DNA of 20,833 nucleotides from a virus (IMGVR_UViG_3300048066_000133:1-20833); one strand, 5' to 3'; shown: positions 8,523-17,600, counted from the first letter of the stretch. Numbers and translations: made by a program. The notes: generated by a model from the letters alone, not told the origin.

Positions 8523-11129
8523 ATGACAACGCTAACTGCCAGCGCACAAATAACGTTTACGGACATAAATGACGCTGCCGGATATGAGTCTATCTTCACT
8601 AGAACCGTTAATACAATACTTGACGCTGATGATTTTCTATCTTCGCAACTTCCAAGTAACTCATGGGGTTATGGTGTCCCTTCACCAAATGGTGGTTCTA
8701 ACGGAATAACGTGGACCACCAATGGTGAAAGTCTAAGTGCCGCTTTCCCTATACTATGGGAATGTAGGAGAAATATTGTAGGTACACCTAGTGCAGGCGA
8801 TTCGGTCGCTGGGCAGTGGGCTGAACCTACAATTATTGGTGTTGCTGGTGGTACGGGTGGAACAGGACCAACAGGACCATCCGGACCGATGGGAAGAACT
8901 GGTACTCAAGGACCTCAAGGTACGCAGGGTATTGACGGACCAACTGGTTTACAAGGACCAACAGGTACTCAGGGACCAGTCGGTACGCAGGGTCTTGTTG
9001 GACCTACTGGTACACAAGGTCCGGTTGGTACTCAGGGTCCACAAGGTACTCAAGGTATTGACGGACCAACTGGTATTCAAGGACCTACAGGTACACAAGG
9101 ACCTCAAGGTACTCAGGGTCTTGTTGGACCTACTGGTACACAAGGTCCGGTTGGTACTCAGGGTCCACAAGGTACTCAAGGTATTCCTGGCCCGTCCGGA
9201 ACTCAGGGACCAGTCGGTACGCAAGGTCCTCCAGGCACACAGGGTATTGCCGGTCCAACTGGTATTCAAGGTGTAACCGGAATAAGTGGTACACAGGGTC
9301 CACAAGGTACTCAAGGAATTCAGGGACCTACAGGTACACAGGGACCAGTCGGAACACAGGGTCCACAAGGAACACAAGGCATTGCCGGTCCTACTGGTTT
9401 AGCGGGTACACAAGGTCCACGTGGTTCTCACGGTATCCAAGGTATTACGGGACCAGATGGAAGTCGTGGTCCTACAGGTTTTCAAGGTGTAACCGGACAA
9501 AGTGGTACACAAGGACCTCAAGGTACTCAAGGAATTCAGGGACCTACAGGTACACAAGGTCCCGTTGGTACTCAAGGACCAGTCGGTTCTCAAGGTCTTC
9601 AAGGAACAATAGGACCAAGAGGTTCTATCGGACCTAGGGGTCTAACAGGTAATCGCGGTTCTCAGGGACCACGTGGTTCTAGAGGTTCAGTTGGCCCAAA
9701 AGGTACAGTTGGACCACGTGGTACTATCGGTCTAACTGGTTTACAAGGACCAACAGGCATACAAGGTACTCAGGGTGTTACTGGACTAGCCGGAACTTCG
9801 GGACCAAGAGGGTCTCAGGGTACTCAAGGTCCTAGAGGAACAAGAGGTACAGTAGGTCCATCTGGCCCAAGGGGTCAACAAGGTTCTAGAGGTACAATTG
9901 GTCCACGCGGTACACAGGGTCCACAAGGTACAGTTGGACCTAGAGGTTCACAAGGAACAAGAGGTACAGTAGGTCCAAGAGGTTCACAAGGAACAAGAGG
10001 AACACGCGGACCATCCGGACCACAGGGTACTCAAGGTCCTAGAGGAACAAGAGGTACAGTGGGACCAAGAGGTACAGTGGGACCACAGGGTTCTCAAGGT
10101 CCACGAGGAACAGTTGGTTTACAGGGTACTCAAGGTCCTAGAGGTACAGTGGGTCCAAGAGGTTCACAAGGAATACAGGGAACAGTGGGCCCTCGCGGTT
10201 CACAAGGAACAAGAGGCACACGCGGTCCATCCGGTCCACAAGGTTCTCAAGGTCCTAGAGGAACACGCGGTACTATAGGTCCTAGAGGTACAATCGGTCC
10301 ACAAGGTACACAAGGACCTAGAGGTACACAAGGTACAGTGGGTCCAAGAGGAACAAGAGGTACAGTGGGTCCACAAGGTACGCAAGGTCCTAGAGGAACA
10401 AGAGGTACAATCGGTCCTAGAGGTACGATTGGTCCCCAAGGTACACAAGGTCCTAGAGGAACACGTGGTACAATCGGTCCTAGAGGTACAATCGGTCCGC
10501 AAGGTACTCAGGGTCCACGAGGTTCACAAGGTACAATCGGTCCTAGAGGTACAGTGGGACCACGTGGTTCGCAAGGTACAAGGGGTCCTCGTGGAACACA
10601 AGGCACACGCGGTCCATCCGGACCACAGGGTTCTCAGGGTCCTAGAGGTACACGCGGTACAGTGGGACCAAGAGGTACAGCTGGACCACAGGGTTCTCAA
10701 GGACCTAGAGGTACACAAGGTACAGTGGGACCACGTGGTACGCAGGGATTGACCGGAACTATTGGACCATCGGGACCAATGGGTGCTGCGGGTAACGCTA
10801 TTGTATTTGATACCGACGCCGATGTCAACTCGGATACTGGATCAAACTCTAAGTCAGACCTTATCAGACAGTTCCGTGGTAATAACGAAGTATTGAATAA
10901 TGACGTATATTGGCACGTTCAAACTGGTCGAGTGTATCAGTATCAAGGTACTAGTATCAACAGTACAGCAGACGTGACATTTACCGAACTTACACGATCG
11001 GATGGTGGATTCCTAAATTTCAGTGCTATCCAGAGTGCATTCGCTAGTGGTTCTGAAATGAGATTTGAAAGTGATAGAATCTCAATCCTTGCAGGCAGTA
11101 CCGTGAGGGTTCGTTTAGGTAGACTATAA
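8523..11129 (+). CDS. Collagen-like tail fibre, about 217 Gly-X-Y triplets
   Basis: 868 residues with a ribosome site AGGAAG at 8512-8517. Three parts are visible. Residues 1-105 form a small beta-rich head ([41 protein letters not shown]), probably the attachment end. Residues 106-757 are Gly-X-Y in unbroken register (217 triplets plus the closing Gly). Residues 758-868 form a non-collagen tip ([28 protein letters not shown]; a final strand STVRVRLG) that may seed trimer folding or bind the receptor. Up to about residue 362 the repeat is rich in GPT, GTQ, GPV and GPQ; after that Arg dominates (GPR, GTR). In the whole repeat I count two Y-position Pro, one Lys, three Asp and no Glu. Pro sits almost only in X. 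A triple-helical rod is expected from the pattern. The following hydroxylase and transferase genes suggest it is modified. Confidence 0.93.
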   Translation: MTTLTASAQITFTDINDAAGYESIFTRTVNTILDADDFLSSQLPSNSWGYGVPSPNGGSNGITWTTNGESLSAAFPILWECRRNIVGTPSAGDSVAGQWAEPTIIGVAGGTGGTGPTGPSGPMGRTGTQGPQGTQGIDGPTGLQGPTGTQGPVGTQGLVGPTGTQGPVGTQGPQGTQGIDGPTGIQGPTGTQGPQGTQGLVGPTGTQGPVGTQGPQGTQGIPGPSGTQGPVGTQGPPGTQGIAGPTGIQGVTGISGTQGPQGTQGIQGPTGTQGPVGTQGPQGTQGIAGPTGLAGTQGPRGSHGIQGITGPDGSRGPTGFQGVTGQSGTQGPQGTQGIQGPTGTQGPVGTQGPVGSQGLQGTIGPRGSIGPRGLTGNRGSQGPRGSRGSVGPKGTVGPRGTIGLTGLQGPTGIQGTQGVTGLAGTSGPRGSQGTQGPRGTRGTVGPSGPRGQQGSRGTIGPRGTQGPQGTVGPRGSQGTRGTVGPRGSQGTRGTRGPSGPQGTQGPRGTRGTVGPRGTVGPQGSQGPRGTVGLQGTQGPRGTVGPRGSQGIQGTVGPRGSQGTRGTRGPSGPQGSQGPRGTRGTIGPRGTIGPQGTQGPRGTQGTVGPRGTRGTVGPQGTQGPRGTRGTIGPRGTIGPQGTQGPRGTRGTIGPRGTIGPQGTQGPRGSQGTIGPRGTVGPRGSQGTRGPRGTQGTRGPSGPQGSQGPRGTRGTVGPRGTAGPQGSQGPRGTQGTVGPRGTQGLTGTIGPSGPMGAAGNAIVFDTDADVNSDTGSNSKSDLIRQFRGNNEVLNNDVYWHVQTGRVYQYQGTSINSTADVTFTELTRSDGGFLNFSAIQSAFASGSEMRFESDRISILAGSTVRVRLGRL
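8988..9185 (+). repeat. 126-base-period direct repeat inside the collagen gene
   Basis: Bases 8988-9059 are identical to 9114-9185 (72 bases, offset 126). The flanking ATTGACGGACCAACTGGT at 8931 and 9057 has the same offset, so a 14-triplet unit was duplicated. Confidence 0.85.
9265..9558 (+). repeat. 216-base-offset direct repeat inside the collagen gene
   Basis: The block starting TTCAAGGTGTAACCGGA at 9265 recurs at 9481, offset 216 (24 triplets); 9306-9340 and 9522-9556 are identical over 35 bases. The same 216 offset separates two CCATCCGG blocks at 10011 and 10227. Confidence 0.75.
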
Positions 11130-11132
11130 ATA
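11125..11132 (+). promoter_or_regulatory. T4-type late promoter between collagen and hydroxylase genes
   Basis: TATAAATA, exact late box. Its TAA (11127-11129) is the stop codon of the collagen gene. A transcript would be expected to begin near 11138 and would meet the intrinsic terminator at 11158-11180 almost at once. Confidence 0.65.
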
Positions 11133-11157
11133 TCCATGTGAGTAAACTAATACTATA

Positions 11158-11180
11158 GGGGGCTCCGGCCCCCTTTTTTT
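11158..11180 (+). terminator. Intrinsic terminator after the collagen gene
   Basis: GGGGGC, loop TCCG, GCCCCC, then seven T. The perfect 6-pair G/C stem is closed by a C(UCCG)G loop, a UNCG-type stable tetraloop, and the T run follows directly. It ends most transcripts from the fibre gene and probably lowers expression of the modification genes downstream. Confidence 0.93.
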
Positions 11181-11192
11181 ATGGAATATATA

Positions 11193-11831
11193 ATGCACAA
11201 AATATATAAGAATTTTCTTACCCATGATCATGCATGGGACCTTGCCTGCTCAATCGACTCGACACCTTCAAACTGGTTTGAACTCGCAGTCAATACTTCT
11301 GACACTAAAGAACCTTTGTCGATATCACGAAATGTCGGCGGGTATCGTAAGAGATTCGATTACGAGAACTCGATCCGAAAAGATATCGTTGGTGGGCGAT
11401 TTGCCTATCAATTCCACAAAACTACACCACATGTGATAGGTTGTGAGTGTTGGGAATGTACGTTCAAGAAAGACGTTTTGATGTCAGATAACTTTCGCGA
11501 TTTTCTAGTGAAAGAGACATCTCTAACCAACCCTGTCCTAGATGAATCTTTCACTTCCGCATATTATCCAAAAGACTTTTTGGGTCAACACCAAGATGAT
11601 CGGAGAGGTATCGCCTTTATATTCCATCTCTCTTGGGATTGGAAACCAGAATACGGTGGACTGTTTCACGTAGAAAGTGAGAAAGGATTCAATACCTATG
11701 TGCCTGGATGGGGAGACTTGGTGCTTATGGAACTGGGTGAGATAGGACACAATCACTTTGTTTCGGAAGTGTCTGAATACGCACCAAGACCTAGACTGGC
11801 AATATCAGGTTGGTTCAGTGATGAAGAATAA
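11193..11831 (+). CDS. 2-oxoglutarate/Fe(II) oxygenase, prolyl 4-hydroxylase-like
   Basis: 213 residues from the ATG at 11193. An in-frame ATG at 11181 sits directly on the terminator T run with no ribosome site; 11193 has GGA (11184-11186) upstream and is preferred. The enzyme family oxidises a substrate C-H bond using Fe(II), O2 and 2-oxoglutarate. All ligands are visible: His133 and Asp135 (GQHQDD), the distal His188 (HFVSEV) and Arg201 (PRLAISGWF), the usual 2-oxoglutarate anchor. YGGLFHV (154-160) is the GG-strand of the prolyl-hydroxylase-like group and GDLVLME (174-180) precedes the distal His. It lies right after a collagen-like fibre gene, so hydroxylation of that fibre is the natural guess, but T4-like marine phages carry several 2OG oxygenases and the substrate is unproven. 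It overlaps the next gene by 11 bases. Confidence 0.88.
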   Translation: MHKIYKNFLTHDHAWDLACSIDSTPSNWFELAVNTSDTKEPLSISRNVGGYRKRFDYENSIRKDIVGGRFAYQFHKTTPHVIGCECWECTFKKDVLMSDNFRDFLVKETSLTNPVLDESFTSAYYPKDFLGQHQDDRRGIAFIFHLSWDWKPEYGGLFHVESEKGFNTYVPGWGDLVLMELGEIGHNHFVSEVSEYAPRPRLAISGWFSDEE

Positions 11832-13107
11832 TGAAAGATTGCCATTGATGTATCACGACGGAGATAGGTGGAGAAACTATTCCGTATATAATAAAGAGAA
11901 TCACAACGTAGGCATATTCGCAGGGTGTGGACCTTCTCTGAATGAAGTCGACCTTAGTGTCTTGAAGGGTGCTGGGAAAACAGTCCTTTCCATCAATACA
12001 ACGTACCCAACCCTGAAACCAGATATCTGGATGGGTATGGACGACCCCACATGTTATGACGAACGAGTATATGCAGAATCATTTCCCAAACTACTCCGTG
12101 GCGGATTTCAGAACCATGAGTTAGAAGGTAGAACACTCAAAGAATATCCCAACACATACTTCGCGAGTATAGAAGAAGTGGAGTTAGTGGACCGTCATAG
12201 AATATTTGAATGTTCTTTACCAAAATCAGAAACGTTTGTCTGGCACAAGAACAGTTTCGCAATGGCCATGAACGTCATGTTGTACATGGGATTCAAAGAC
12301 ATATACCTTCTTGGGGTCGATTTGTCAACAGATAAACTAAATTATTTTGACGGTCGAGAGTTGACTCAGAAAGAGATTGACTGGAACATGAATCTGTATG
12401 ACTCTCTTTATGGTTACATCGAATGGTTCTCTACAGAATGTGCAAAGATTGGTGTGACTATACATTCTTTGAGTAAGGATTCACGCATCAATGATATCGT
12501 TGATTATGTTTCACTCGAAGAACTCAATGAGTCCCTCGCGCCTCGTATACCCAAGACCACCGAACTAGTACATTCGTCTAAACATGGTTTCGACCTAATC
12601 AGTGATGAGTACAAGAAACTACTGCAACACGAACACGAAAATAGTGAGTGGGGAGTCAACGCTGGATGGGCAGCCGATAAACTACATGAATGGTTGATGT
12701 CTCATGGTGCAACCGAAGTGTTGGATTATGGATGCGGACAGAGTAGTTTCCGAAAGAACATTCCGGTGAAGGGTCACTACAATGTGTTTGAGTACGACCC
12801 CGGCATTTCCGGCAAAGATACCTCACCCGAACCGAGAGACTACTTGATATGTATTGACGTACTAGAACACGTCGAACCAGACCTTCTCTATAATGTACTG
12901 GAAGACCTTGAACGAGTAATCAAGAAAAAGGGGTATCTGACGATTGCAATGTACCCCGCTAGGAGGATATTGAAGGACGGTCGAAACGCACACCTTATTG
13001 TCAAAGATTCTTTCTGGTGGATTACTAAACTGAGAGAACACTTCAATATATTGAGTAGTAAACAAAATGGTTTGGAACTAAATGTGGAAGTCGGACCGAA
13101 ATTCTAA
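11821..13107 (+). CDS. Two-domain enzyme: DUF115-like Rossmann domain fused to SAM methyltransferase
   Basis: 428 residues from ATG 11821; the frame is open further upstream (ATG 11758) but that would lie deep inside the hydroxylase. N-terminal domain (about 28-230): GIFAGCGPSL (31-40), INTTYPTLKPDIWMGMDDP (58-76) and NSFAMAMNVMLYMGFKDIYL then LGVDLS (144-169) match the DUF115/MptE-like fold found in flagellin-modifying Maf proteins and related to sialyltransferase-like enzymes. C-terminal domain (280-428): VLDYGCGQSSF (300-310, SAM motif I), an acidic EYDPG (324-328) and CIDVLEHVEPD (344-354) are class I methyltransferase motifs. Together with the preceding hydroxylase this looks like a pair acting on the neighbouring collagen fibre, by transferring a sugar or methyl group, or on a carbohydrate. 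The substrate is not shown by the sequence. Confidence 0.85.
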   Translation: MKNNERLPLMYHDGDRWRNYSVYNKENHNVGIFAGCGPSLNEVDLSVLKGAGKTVLSINTTYPTLKPDIWMGMDDPTCYDERVYAESFPKLLRGGFQNHELEGRTLKEYPNTYFASIEEVELVDRHRIFECSLPKSETFVWHKNSFAMAMNVMLYMGFKDIYLLGVDLSTDKLNYFDGRELTQKEIDWNMNLYDSLYGYIEWFSTECAKIGVTIHSLSKDSRINDIVDYVSLEELNESLAPRIPKTTELVHSSKHGFDLISDEYKKLLQHEHENSEWGVNAGWAADKLHEWLMSHGATEVLDYGCGQSSFRKNIPVKGHYNVFEYDPGISGKDTSPEPRDYLICIDVLEHVEPDLLYNVLEDLERVIKKKGYLTIAMYPARRILKDGRNAHLIVKDSFWWITKLREHFNILSSKQNGLELNVEVGPKF

Positions 13108-13126
13108 AAAACCCCTGTAGAATTGG

Positions 13127-13134
13127 TATAAATA
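13127..13134 (+). promoter_or_regulatory. T4-type late promoter upstream of gene 8
   Basis: TATAAATA, exact late box in the 66-base gap between 13107 and 13174, with the start 40 bases downstream. The leader contains TATAGGACCCG (13160-13170), whose AGGA is a good ribosome site 7 bases before the ATG. Confidence 0.78.
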
Positions 13135-13173
13135 ACTTCATAAGATTTCAACACCTACGTATAGGACCCGAAA

Positions 13174-14592
13174 ATGCCAGCTATAGTAAGACACCCAATG
13201 GGCAGAGATATGGCGAAGACTCTACTAGAGGACGTTAAAGTATCTGCCGCAGAATCTTCTACCAACGAATATTATATCGGTATTGGTAAGTCCGATGTAT
13301 TCAATACGTCTGATTCTGTTATCGATCCAGTGGATTCACCAAGGGATGAACGAGAGTTTCGACTAAACCTACAATCTATCAAAAAGGTTGAAGATGCAAT
13401 TTTTGTCGCCAAGCGAGTGAACTGGTCATCTGGTACAATCTATTGTGGATGGGACGATGCAACTGACCCAGAACACACACCATCATGGTACGTCCTCAAC
13501 GACGCAAAAGAAGTGTATGTTTGTCTAGAACCAGGCAGATCACTGGACGGTACATCTAAACCATCGATGGTAGACCCTAACTGGGGACTATATGCCCCAA
13601 TGAGTCCTCAGACAGACCCAAACAATCCTGAGTATGATCCTAACCATCGAATGTTCAATGTAAGAGAGTGGTGGAAAGAGTTCAAGACTTCGGACGATTA
13701 TGTCTGGAAGTTTCTATACTCTATAACTCCAGAGAATATCTACCAGTTCCTATCATCAAACCATATCCCAGTACAAGAACCAGAAGATAGTCTACCACTA
13801 GGTGACAACATTGAAGACCTACAATGGATGGTAAAGGATACGGCAGTAGGTGGTCAGATTATTGACGTGCATGTCGTTGACGGTGGTTCCGGATATACCT
13901 CTGAACCTACAGTTGAGGTTGTGGGTAATGGTGCGAACGCTACAGTCCAAGTGCATCTTGTCGATGGTGTGATAAAAAGAGCAACCGTAACTTCATATGG
14001 TGCTGGTTATCAGTACGCGTCTCTTCACATTCAGGGCGGTGGTGGTCTTGGTGCCGTACTTCGTCCGGTCATCACTGGACCTAACGGTATTGGTTATGAC
14101 GCTATAGATGATTTGAAAACAAGTTCGGTCCTAATGAACATCAAACCAGACGGTGATGTCAATGGCACATTTACCGTTCAGAACACTTTCCGTCAAATGG
14201 GTATTATAAAGAACCCTAAAGAAGTTGACGGAACAACACCTTACGCCGGAGTTTCGGTGATGACATTACCTTCACTTACTTTGACGGGAACTTCTCCTTT
14301 CGCAGTAGGTGAAAAGATAAGAGGACTCACTTCCGAAGCGGTTGCTTACGTAGACAAATCGGATGGTAATGTTGTACACTATCACCAGAATGAATCTACA
14401 GGTTTCAAAATATTCCAGAATGAGACCGTCGAACAAGTTGGTATCAGTGGCGTAGAATCAGAAGTGCAATTGAACTCGAAGAAGAATGGCATCGATCGAT
14501 TCACTGGTGAAGTACTATATATTGAGAATCGTTACAGAATTCGTCGTGACGAAGAACAACAAGAAGATATAAAGATTGTAATAACCGTTTAG
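13174..14592 (+). CDS. 8: Baseplate wedge protein gp8
   Basis: gp8 is a dimeric wedge component that links gp6/gp7 to gp10. Family signatures appear in order: EYYIGIGKSD (32-41), the KKVEDAIFVAKRVNWSSGTI segment (70-89), SWYVLNDAKEVYVCLEPG (104-121) and DDYVWKFLYSI (174-184). At 472 residues it is longer than T4 gp8 (334). The extra material includes two tandem beta units at about 225-285: VVDGGSGYTSEPTVEVVGNG with the following AtvqV strand, and VTSYGAGYQYASLHIQGGG. This glycine-tyrosine-proline module recurs in many phage structural proteins. The rest resumes a beta-rich fold ending near GEVLYIENR. It is separated from the other wedge genes by the fibre and modification block, and is 8 bases upstream of the giant gene. 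Confidence 0.88.
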   Translation: MPAIVRHPMGRDMAKTLLEDVKVSAAESSTNEYYIGIGKSDVFNTSDSVIDPVDSPRDEREFRLNLQSIKKVEDAIFVAKRVNWSSGTIYCGWDDATDPEHTPSWYVLNDAKEVYVCLEPGRSLDGTSKPSMVDPNWGLYAPMSPQTDPNNPEYDPNHRMFNVREWWKEFKTSDDYVWKFLYSITPENIYQFLSSNHIPVQEPEDSLPLGDNIEDLQWMVKDTAVGGQIIDVHVVDGGSGYTSEPTVEVVGNGANATVQVHLVDGVIKRATVTSYGAGYQYASLHIQGGGGLGAVLRPVITGPNGIGYDAIDDLKTSSVLMNIKPDGDVNGTFTVQNTFRQMGIIKNPKEVDGTTPYAGVSVMTLPSLTLTGTSPFAVGEKIRGLTSEAVAYVDKSDGNVVHYHQNESTGFKIFQNETVEQVGISGVESEVQLNSKKNGIDRFTGEVLYIENRYRIRRDEEQQEDIKIVITV

Positions 14593-14600
14593 GATAAATC

Positions 14601-17600
14601 ATGGCAGATTTTACAGATAAAACATTCAGAGAAAGTTACCGCGATTATTACAACCCAGACGACGGTTATCATCGTGTACTATTCAACTCTGGTCGCGCAC
14701 TACAAGCGCGTGAACTAATCGAATCACAGACAATTATCCAAGAGGAGATTGCACGATTCGGACGTAACATTTTCAAAGAGGGCGCACTAGTCAATCCAGG
14801 CGGTGCGACCGTAGACAACAAACTAGAATATGTTCGACTAACCGCATCAAGTGTGGTAGATGCGAATTGGGTGGGTAAAACTCTATCGACCGAGGCAATG
14901 CCGGGTCAGGGTATAGAACTGAAGGTTCTAGAGATTGTCGACGTAACACCAGACGACCCAACAACACTGTATGTACAATACACAGATACGTCTCAAGTGT
15001 CCGACAATACCAAAGCACCTCGTGTTGGTGCCGGAGAGATTCTATATCGAGTTGACAATACACAATTGACTATTGAAGTCGATCAGGATGCGGTTGACCC
15101 AGAAACCAGTGAAATTATCAAAGCGTCTGGTCGTGGTACTAAGGCATATTTCGCTTCGGGTGATTTCTTCGTACAGGGTCACTTCGTCTACATGGAAGGC
15201 GGTAGTTCTTTCATTGACAAATACAGCGCACTACCTACCAAAGACATTGGTTTCAAGATTGAACAAAACATTATCACGTCCGAACAAGACATCGAACTGT
15301 TTGATAACCAAGGAGAAGTTCCTAACATCACTGCGCCAGGCGCGGACCGTTATCAAATCAAACTAATTCCTACGACGCGTGACCAAGTATTAGAAGAAGA
15401 GAACTTTGTGTTCGTTGCACGTGTTGTTGAAGGTATCATCACACGTGAAGTCAGTACATTCGATGCATATAACCGAATCAATGACCTTCTTGCACAACGC
15501 ACAAAAGAAGAGTCGGGTAACTACGTAGTAGATGAGTTCAAGGCAATTTTCGAAGATAAAGACGAAAATAACCTAAACCTAGATGTCACCGAAGGTATTG
15601 CATACGTTGATGGTTATCGACTAGAGATTGGTACAACAGACATCAACGTATCAAAGGCAAGAGATTCCGTAGAGAAGTCGAACGAACCTGTCCCTGCTGT
15701 ATATGGTAATTATATCTACATCGACGGATCAACCACAGAAGGGTTCGGTCGTTTAGATACGTTCGGTCAAATGGAATTGATTGATGCGAATGACCAAGAT
15801 ATTGGTACTTGTCATGTTCGTGGTGTTCAACGTGACCCGAAGGGTATTCGTCTATACATCTTCAAGATTGACATGGACGTTGGTGAGAGTTTCTCTAATG
15901 TCGTTAAACTAAGAGATAACGTTCCTTCAGGGGACCCAGACTTCGTCCCTGTTGTGACACCCGCCGTTCTTTATGAAGCGTCGAATAACAACCTGTTATT
16001 CCCTCTACCTAATAGCACACCAACCAAGCAGTTATCACCAAACCAGTTCACTGCTAACTACACTGCTCAAAGATACTTCAGGGGTCAACCAAACACGTCT
16101 GGTGATATTGCTCTTACCGATGGTGTAGAAAGTTCACAATGGATTATTGCTACTGCCAGCGGTGCAATCCTTTCTAACGTGCCTGTAAACAACACATATA
16201 CAGGACTGGACCCTGCTACTACATATGTCATCGCATACTACGTGGAGTTCACCAACGCAACTGCACGAACCAAAGATGCAACAGATGTAACAGAAATTCG
16301 AACAATCACTGCGAGTGACCAAACTGGCAGACCTATCTTCACAACAAAGGTAGATGGTATCGAATTGCAATCTGTCAAGTGGAGATTGGAAGGTACCACA
16401 GAGTGGACAGATATCACTCACCAGTTTACATTTGACGGTGGTCAACGTGATAACTTCTATGACCGAATCGTCATCAAACTCAAGCCGGGATACACTATTC
16501 CATATAATGGTTCTGACGACACTGAAGTCGAAGTAAAGTATTCCCATTATACCCACGGACAAGATGGACAGTTCTTCTCTGTTAGTTCATACTACACAGA
16601 AACCTATGAGTCTATTCCAGACCATACTACTGCGACAGGTCAGGTTATTTCTTTGCGTGACGTATTGGATTTCCGTCCATCTCGTTCAGAGGACGACTTG
16701 CAAGAGTTCAACGTAACCGGAGAACTTCCACAAAACGCATCTGCCGTTACAGTGAACCAAATCCACTATTACCTACCACGTATCGATGTGTTGGTTGCCA
16801 ACGCAACAGATAGTCGTGGTGATATCGGGTTCGGTGAACTACAGGTGATTCAAGGTGAGTCCAATGTAATCCCACGTCAACCAGAGATTCCTACAGGTTC
16901 AATGGCGTTATACACATTCCGTCTGAATCCATACACATTTGGTACTGCTGACCTTACTAGCACGTTCATTCCAAACAAACGATTCACAATGAAAGATATC
17001 GGTAAGTTGGAACAACGTGTAACAGACCTATTCGAACTAACTACTTTGAGTCTGTTGGAGTCTAACACTAACTCATTGACTGTATTAGATGAGAATGGTA
17101 ATGCGCGTACTAAGGCGGGTTTCATTGCAGACAACTTTAGTTCATTCATATTCTCTGATATCAACAACCCAGAGTATCGTGCGTCTATTGACCCACAGGG
17201 ATTATTGAAACCATCTTTCCGTGAGAACTCAGTCCGTCTTTCTTATAGTACGGACAATGTTGCTGAGGTCACCAAAAACGGCGATGTTGTAACACTACCA
17301 TATTCGCATGAACCACTGGTTGAACAGTTACTTGCAACAGGTAAGTTGAACGTCAACCCATTTGCGGTTATCACTCAAACCGGGCATATGGAACTATCCC
17401 CATCTTCGGATGAGTGGGTCGAGACTCGAACTCTACCGCCTATCATGCAGACTACCGTACGTCGATTGGAAAACTTCGATGCGGACCTATGGCAACGTCC
17501 AGCATTGCGTGACGGTAGAAATTCCAATAACTTCACAAACACGGGTCTGTTTACTACTATACCTAGAAATATATCCTTTAGAGAAACGACTCGTAGTATC

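Larger units (their letters stand above)
8838..10793 (+). repeat. Nine-base collagen coding repeat (Gly-X-Y array)
   Basis: About 217 consecutive GGN-NNN-NNN units without a register break. Synonymous codons vary from unit to unit, but longer blocks recur: periods of 126 bases (14 triplets) and 216 bases (24 triplets) are visible, which points to growth by segmental duplication as well as selection on the protein. Confidence 0.95.

Noticed and set aside
8949-10718. Long minus-strand open frames rich in Cys, Thr, Ser, Arg and Leu, and +1-frame frames rich in Val, Leu and Arg (8791-9276, 10429-10752)
   Set aside because: They are by-products of the nine-base Gly-X-Y repeat, which removes stops in other frames. 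They have low-complexity composition and no ribosome sites.
8838-10793. Possible CRISPR-like or satellite repeat array
   Set aside because: The repeat has a 9-base period in a single translated frame with no unique spacers. It is a collagen coding repeat.
11181-11192. ATG at 11181 as the hydroxylase start
   Set aside because: It follows the terminator T run with no ribosome site possible. ATG 11193 has a GGA at suitable distance and begins the conserved domain.
11758-11820. Upstream in-frame ATG giving a 449-residue start for the DUF115-methyltransferase gene
   Set aside because: It would overlap the hydroxylase coding end by more than 70 bases, and the extra residues do not resemble the domain. 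ATG 11821 gives a normal 11-base overlap.
13108-13173. Terminator or tRNA in the gap before gp8
   Set aside because: The gap holds an A-run, CCCC and a late promoter but no stem-loop followed by T residues and no cloverleaf.
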